DNA from: Tannerella sp.
Lineage (GTDB): Bacteria > Bacteroidota > Bacteroidia > Bacteroidales > Tannerellaceae
Length of the DNA: 8,492 bases
Reading direction: 5' to 3'
Assembly: GCA_031288935.1 (NCBI GenBank)
Contig: JAITQL010000164.1
Span: forward strand, 1 to 8,492
Positions 4,637 through 8,492 of the stretch are shown one piece after another (the stretch's first letter is position 1; each line of letters opens with the position of its first letter). Below the pieces are notes generated by a model. That model made no database searches. It saw nothing but the letters and a program-made list of their open reading frames with translations, and had not been told where the DNA came from. Made by a program: the position numbers and the translations under genes.

Positions 4637-7621
4637 ATGAAACGAATGAATGTATATATGATCGGTTTGATCCTGACAGGGATGCCCCTGTTCATGAACG
4701 CCCGGATGCCGACCCTGAAAGTCAGGGGGGAAGAAAAGTCGCAACGCTCCGCCGTGTCACTGCAACGGATGGACATTGAAGTGGAAATACAGGGAAACGT
4801 AGCGGTCACCACCATGACCCTCGTTTTTCACAACAGCGGCCGCCGCATCCTTGAAGGTGAACTCACCTTCCCCATGCCCGAAGACGCCTCCGTCAGCCGC
4901 TACGCCATCGACATCAACGGCAGGCTGCGCGAAGCCGTGCCCGTTCCAAAGGAAAAGGCCACGGAAGTATTTGAAAGCGTTGAGCACCGGCGCGTCGATC
5001 CCGGACTGCTTGAACGCATCGAGGGCAACCAGTTCCGCACCCGCATCTATCCATTGCCGCCCAACGGGGAACGAACGGTACTGATTGCCTATGAGGAAAC
5101 CCTTCCGTTTCACAACCCGCAGGCCATGCAATACTGCCTGTCGCTCGACTGCCCGGCAGCCATTCCCCGCTTCTCGCTGCACACGAAAGTGCATCCTGCC
5201 TCCCAGCCACCGCAACTGACTGGACAGCCCGATCCGCAGTTTACCTTTCGCCTCGACGAACACAGCCGCGTCTACGAGGCCTCGATGCAGAAGAAGGACT
5301 TCCGTCCCTCGCGTCCCCTCACCGTTCTGCTGCCGGCGGAAACCGGAGTGCCGCAAGTCCTGCTGCAATCCAACCGCGACGGCTCGCGCTACTTCCTCAT
5401 CAACGCCGGCCTGTCCAATACGAACGAACGCCCGAAGGCCTGGGAACGGCGCATCGGTATCCTCTGGGATCAGTCCCTCAGCGGCCTGCATCGCGATCAC
5501 AGCGCCGAACTGGAACTGCTCGACCTCCTCATTCGCCAGGAGCAAAACCTGACTGTCGAACTGGCATTCTTCCATATCCGGTTTACCGAGGCCAGACGTT
5601 TTATCATCCGCAACGGTCAGTGGGACGAACTGAAAGCCTGTCTTCAACACGTCGTTTATGATGGGGGAACGGACTTCAGCCAGATACAGACCCACGGATT
5701 TACAGCAGAGGAATACCTGCTCTTCTCCGATGGCCTGTCCACTTTTGGCAAACAGGCGCTTGCCACAGGCCAGCCCGTTCATTGCATCGCCTCGTCTGCC
5801 AGGACAGACTACAGCGCGCTCAAGGCCATCTGCCACCAGACGGGCGGCCGCTTTGTCAACCTGCTCGACGCATCGCCTGCCGACGCTTTCCGGCGCATGA
5901 ACAACAGTCAGCTACAATTCCTCGGTATCGCGGAAAAAGCCAGCGTGTCGGAAGTCTATCCCTCCCGACCGGTCGAGGTTGACGGAGCACTTTCCGTTGC
6001 AGGCATCCTGCACGGTGAACCGAAGACCGTCACACTCCTCTTCGGCCGTAACGGGAAGACGGAACTTCGACAGACCGTCAAGCTGGACTATACGGCTGCC
6101 GGTGCGAAAATCCACCGGCTATGGGCACAGAAGAAGATTGCCGAAATGGACATACAGTATGATCTCAACCGGAAAACCGTTGAAGAACTGGGCAGGGAGT
6201 TTGGCATTGTCACGCGCCATACCAGTCTGCTTGTACTTGAAAACATGGAAGATTACGTGAGATATGACATTACCCCTCCCGCCGAACTGCTGCCGGAGTA
6301 CCATGCCCTGCTCAAGAATCGCCGGGTACAGAAGGAACAGCGCACGGCCGACTGGCTGGAGCGCGCCGTCGCCAGTACCAAAGAACTTAAAGACTGGTGG
6401 ATGACCGACTTCCACACGAAAAGAAAATACCCGCAACCCGTAGACGAAGGCAGCATCGTTGAAGAAGAATCCCTGCTTCGATTCTCACGTAATGAATCGG
6501 CGTCTGCACCGCCACGGCGCATGGAAGAGAGAGTAATGATGGCAGCTGCTCTTCCCGTTGATCTGGAAATGGCTTACGAAAGGCGGGCATCTGTTACCGT
6601 AGCCCAAAGGGAAGCGCCTATTCCCGACAGGGCATCGAATTCCATTTCACCGACCGGTCGACCCAACACGGTCGACCGTTCCACTCCCGTTGCCGCACAC
6701 ATTTACCTGCCCAAACTGCGCAGCGATCATGCCTACATGACCGCTCTTACCGCCTCGACCGACCTCTACGCCACCTATCTTCTCCTGCGTGATAGCTATC
6801 TCGATACCCCCTCCTTCTACTTTGACGTCTCTGCCTGTTTCTACGAACGTGAACAGCGGGACACTGCCCTGCTCATCCTTAGCAACCTGGCCGACCTCGA
6901 AGCCGAAAATGCCTCCCTTTTCAAGACCCTTGCCTACCGGCTCAGGGAAAAGGGCGATCACATCCACCAGCTCTTCATCACCCAAAAGATACGCCAGTGG
7001 CGACCGATGGATCCCCAGAGCCACCGCGACTATGCCCTCGCGCTCCAGGACAACGGTCGCTATCAGGAAGCGCTCGATGTCCTGTACAGCATCCTCACGG
7101 CCAGTTACGCCCCCGAAGCAGCCCTGCGCGACCTGGGCATTGAGGAAACGCTCGTTTGCGAGATTAACAACCTCGTCGCCCGTCACGGTAAAAAGCTCGA
7201 CACCTCGCACATGGACTCCCGTCTCCTCTTGCACCTGCCCGTTGACATACGTATCGTAATCAACTGGAACAGGCCCGACACGGACATCGACCTGTGGGTC
7301 ATTGACCCCAACGGCGAAGCATGTTACTATAGCAATAACCGGACACGCATCGGCGGTCGACTAAGCAACGACTTCACCCAAGGCTACGGTCCCGAGCAAT
7401 TCCTGCTCCGAAAGGCCATCAACGGCACCTACCAGGTCAAGACCAATTTCTTTGGTGAACGTCAACTTACTCTCACCGGCCCTACCGCTATCATGGCCGA
7501 GGTATACCTCTATTACAGCGACGGCCGTCAGGAACGCCAGGTAATCACCTTCCTGAATAACAAGGAAGCATCAAATGAGAATCACATCCTGATCGGAGAA
7601 TTTATCTTTGCCAATAAATAA
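4637..7621 (+). CDS. Exported VIT - VWA - TPR-like - DUF2135 protein
   Basis: A 994-residue protein with a signal peptide (1-22, hydrophobic core YMIGLILTGMPLFM, likely cleaved after NA). Residues 35-155 are a VIT domain (VEIQGNVAVTTMTLVFHN, GELTFPMPEDASVSRYAIDINGRL, RVDPGLLERIEGNQFRTRIYPLPPNGERTVLIAYEE). Residues 270-430 look like a VWA domain: GILWDQSLSG carries the MIDAS DxSxS (D278, S280, S282), GGTDF (343-347) supplies the MIDAS Thr position and LLFSDG (361-366) the Asp. Residues 495-535 hold REFGIVTRHTSLLVLE, typical of the region after VWA in VIT-VWA proteins. A charged linker (560-690) leads to a helical, TPR-like region (705-825) and a C-terminal DUF2135 domain (865-994: DTDIDLWVIDPNGEACYYSN, GYGPEQF). 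It probably acts in the periplasm or at the cell surface in protein-protein contacts; substrate and partners are unknown. It is monocistronic as far as seen, divergent from anmK. I see no anchor or sorting signal. Confidence 0.88.
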   Translation: MKRMNVYMIGLILTGMPLFMNARMPTLKVRGEEKSQRSAVSLQRMDIEVEIQGNVAVTTMTLVFHNSGRRILEGELTFPMPEDASVSRYAIDINGRLREAVPVPKEKATEVFESVEHRRVDPGLLERIEGNQFRTRIYPLPPNGERTVLIAYEETLPFHNPQAMQYCLSLDCPAAIPRFSLHTKVHPASQPPQLTGQPDPQFTFRLDEHSRVYEASMQKKDFRPSRPLTVLLPAETGVPQVLLQSNRDGSRYFLINAGLSNTNERPKAWERRIGILWDQSLSGLHRDHSAELELLDLLIRQEQNLTVELAFFHIRFTEARRFIIRNGQWDELKACLQHVVYDGGTDFSQIQTHGFTAEEYLLFSDGLSTFGKQALATGQPVHCIASSARTDYSALKAICHQTGGRFVNLLDASPADAFRRMNNSQLQFLGIAEKASVSEVYPSRPVEVDGALSVAGILHGEPKTVTLLFGRNGKTELRQTVKLDYTAAGAKIHRLWAQKKIAEMDIQYDLNRKTVEELGREFGIVTRHTSLLVLENMEDYVRYDITPPAELLPEYHALLKNRRVQKEQRTADWLERAVASTKELKDWWMTDFHTKRKYPQPVDEGSIVEEESLLRFSRNESASAPPRRMEERVMMAAALPVDLEMAYERRASVTVAQREAPIPDRASNSISPTGRPNTVDRSTPVAAHIYLPKLRSDHAYMTALTASTDLYATYLLLRDSYLDTPSFYFDVSACFYEREQRDTALLILSNLADLEAENASLFKTLAYRLREKGDHIHQLFITQKIRQWRPMDPQSHRDYALALQDNGRYQEALDVLYSILTASYAPEAALRDLGIEETLVCEINNLVARHGKKLDTSHMDSRLLLHLPVDIRIVINWNRPDTDIDLWVIDPNGEACYYSNNRTRIGGRLSNDFTQGYGPEQFLLRKAINGTYQVKTNFFGERQLTLTGPTAIMAEVYLYYSDGRQERQVITFLNNKEASNENHILIGEFIFANK

Positions 7622-7682
7622 GGATTGCTCTAAAGGCCATCATTACCACAGTGACCCTTTTTCCCATCTCGCTCCATGTACC

Positions 7683-7754
7683 CTCCGTGTCGTTCTGCAT
7701 GATTAAGTTATGCAGAATGGCACGGAGACTGTACAGGGATTCACGGAGATTTTT
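7683..7754 (+). terminator. Nested hairpin and T-run after the VIT gene, probable terminator
   Basis: About 60 bases after the stop, bases 7683-7700 and 7710-7727 form an 18 bp stem (CTCCGTG...TTCTGCAT with ATGCAGAA...CACGGAG; two G-U pairs in RNA, no unpaired base) around the loop GATTAAGTT. A second copy of the right arm, CACGGAG (7742-7748), is followed at once by ATTTTT (7749-7754). Pairing of CTCCGTG with this distal copy gives the geometry of an intrinsic terminator, whereas the stronger proximal pairing leaves the T-run 22 bases away. The role as terminator is inferred from position. Confidence 0.5.
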
Positions 7755-7755
7755 A

Positions 7756-8032
7756 TATACACGGTCGTTTTACTTGTAAATATTCATAAAGCATTCTATT
7801 ATATATGACATCCCGTTATAAATAACTTTCCAGACAAAAAATAGAAGCTTCACCGTCGTTTTATATTCCATTAAAAATAAATCCTTATAGAATACAAAAT
7901 GATATGGTAATCACAATAACGGCCATTACTATAAAAGACACTGTTAAAGTGAATAGCAGCGCGATCTAAAAAATAACAGGTAGACATGAAAATCTATTTA
8001 AGAACAATACCGTTCATATAAAATCTTTTTTC
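7756..8032. other. AT-rich gene-free stretch
   Basis: About 280 bases without a credible reading frame on either strand, markedly richer in A and T than everything to the left. I find no RNA gene, no clear inverted repeats and no transposon end in it. It may be a degraded spacer or the upstream part of the regulatory region of the gene at 8471. Confidence 0.6.
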
Positions 8033-8040
8033 TATCTTTG
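8033..8040 (+). promoter_or_regulatory. Bacteroidetes -7 box ahead of the 22 bp repeat array
   Basis: TATCTTTG, an exact TAnnTTTG match, in an AT-rich setting. No TTTG lies at 19-21 bases upstream (the sequence there is CCGTT), so the box is incomplete. If used, transcription would start near 8045-8048, i.e. just before the first repeat unit, and the whole 22 bp array would be in the untranslated leader (about 420 bases) of the gene at 8471. Confidence 0.5.
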
Positions 8041-8060
8041 CAGTATGAACATGCTTTTTT

Positions 8061-8410
8061 ATCCAGACAAGAGTTCTTGTTATCCAAAAGACAAGTTCTT
8101 GTTTATATAGGGAAGAGTTCTACTCTAAACAGGAAAGAGTTCTTTTCAATATGGAGAAGAGTTCTTGCCGATACAGGGAAGAGTTCTTTCCTATATAAAG
8201 AAGAGTTCTTATTTATACGGGAAAGTGTTCTTTTCAATATAGGGAAGAGTTCTTCCCGATACAGAAAAGAAGTCTTCCTGATAGAAGAAAGAGTTCTCCC
8301 CGGTATAGGAAAGACTTCTTCTTGATATGGACAAGAGTTCTTTTCAGTACAGGAAAGAAGACTTCCCGATAGAGAAAAGAGTTCTTTTCGGTATAAAACA
8401 AGCTGTTGTT
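8061..8410 (+). repeat. Tandem array of sixteen 22 bp units with dyad symmetry
   Basis: Unit cores (AAGAGTTCTT or variants) start at 8069, 8091, 8113, 8135, 8157, 8179, 8201, 8223, 8245, 8267, 8289, 8311, 8333, 8355, 8377 and 8399, a strict 22 base period without any insertion or deletion. The unit consensus is roughly ATAYRGGRAAGAGTTCTTYYCR. Arms pair around a two-base centre: GGGAAGA/TCTTCCC (unit 9), GAAAAGA/TCTTTTC (unit 15), ACAAGA/TCTTGT (unit 1), ACAAG/CTTGT (unit 2). The last unit is degenerate but keeps AACAA/TTGTT. Since 22 is not a multiple of three, the array is not a coding repeat, and open frames through it on both strands have no sensible start or composition. It lies between a -7 box and the start codon at 8471. 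Confidence 0.9.
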
Positions 8411-8470
8411 ACAGATCGAATTAAACGGCATAAACAGGTAATTGAATATAAACGGTAACAGGTAAAAATT

Positions 8471-8492
8471 ATGGCAAGAGACTGGATTCCGA
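8471..8492 (+). CDS. Start of an unidentified gene (MARDWIP...)
   Basis: Only seven codons are in the window: MARDWIP, with an in-frame TAA just upstream (8456-8458), so ATG 8471 is the first possible start of this frame. The leader directly before it is A-rich (GGTAAAAATT). My recollection is that proteins beginning MARDWIP or very similar occur as uncharacterised proteins in Bacteroidales, often after repetitive leaders, but this cannot be verified here and no function can be given. Its possible 420-base leader is filled by the 22 bp repeat array. Confidence 0.55.

Noticed and set aside
4757..5836. Long minus-strand open frame within the VIT gene
   Set aside because: Antisense shadow; the plus-strand protein has signal peptide and domain motifs over this stretch.
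8038..8325. Open frame of 95 codons through the 22 bp array
   Set aside because: It needs a TTG start inside the -7 box, the period is not a multiple of three, and the composition is only that of the repeats.

Overview
This window reads as a chromosome segment from a member of the order Bacteroidales (Bacteroidetes). The evidence is: (i) promoter boxes of the Bacteroidetes sigma type, TAnnTTTG, at three places, one with a correctly spaced TTTG -33 box; (ii) start codons without Shine-Dalgarno sequences, preceded by A/T-rich leaders; (iii) a ferredoxin-vorB operon whose VorB N-terminus looks like the Bacteroides/Parabacteroides type; and (iv) an AnmK with the DVxPCN catalytic segment I associate with Bacteroidales. 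The coding part is moderately GC-rich. The last ~750 bases are visibly AT-rich. I cannot name a genus.

Layout. Positions 1-568 (minus strand) hold a small ferredoxin followed by the start of vorB, i.e. the front of a 2-oxoacid:ferredoxin oxidoreductase operon, with a TATCTTTG box at 599-606 and a heptamer tandem repeat just behind it. Positions 697-1040 are a non-coding tandem array of nine 41-42 bp units, each centred on a palindrome (AGCAATTGCT core). Positions 1054-3156 (minus strand) form a four-gene membrane-protein operon: three paralogous proteins with an N-terminal GYF_2/DUF4339 domain, a proline-rich linker and a C-terminal membrane domain (one DUF4190-like, two CD225/dispanin), then a DUF2752 protein. 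A good promoter lies at 3246-3277. Positions 3312-4457 (minus strand) are anmK (anhydro-N-acetylmuramic acid kinase, peptidoglycan recycling), whose last ~25 codons come from a heptamer tandem repeat. Positions 4637-7621 (plus strand) are one 994-residue exported protein with VIT, VWA, helical/TPR-like and DUF2135 regions. A nested hairpin follows at 7683-7754, then an AT-rich gene-free stretch. At 8033-8040 a TATCTTTG box precedes a second palindromic tandem array of sixteen units at exactly 22 bp spacing (8061-8410), which would lie in the 5' leader of a gene starting at 8471 (MARDWIP...) and cut off by the window end.

How it fits together. The metabolic genes (vor operon, anmK) are ordinary housekeeping functions. 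The GYF_2/CD225/DUF2752 operon looks like one functional unit at the inner membrane, of unknown role. The most unusual material is non-coding: two unrelated tandem arrays (42 bp and 22 bp) in which the sequence of the palindrome arms changes from unit to unit while the symmetry is kept by paired substitutions. This suggests that dyad symmetry itself, as RNA hairpins or as sites for a dimeric DNA-binding protein, is what is maintained.
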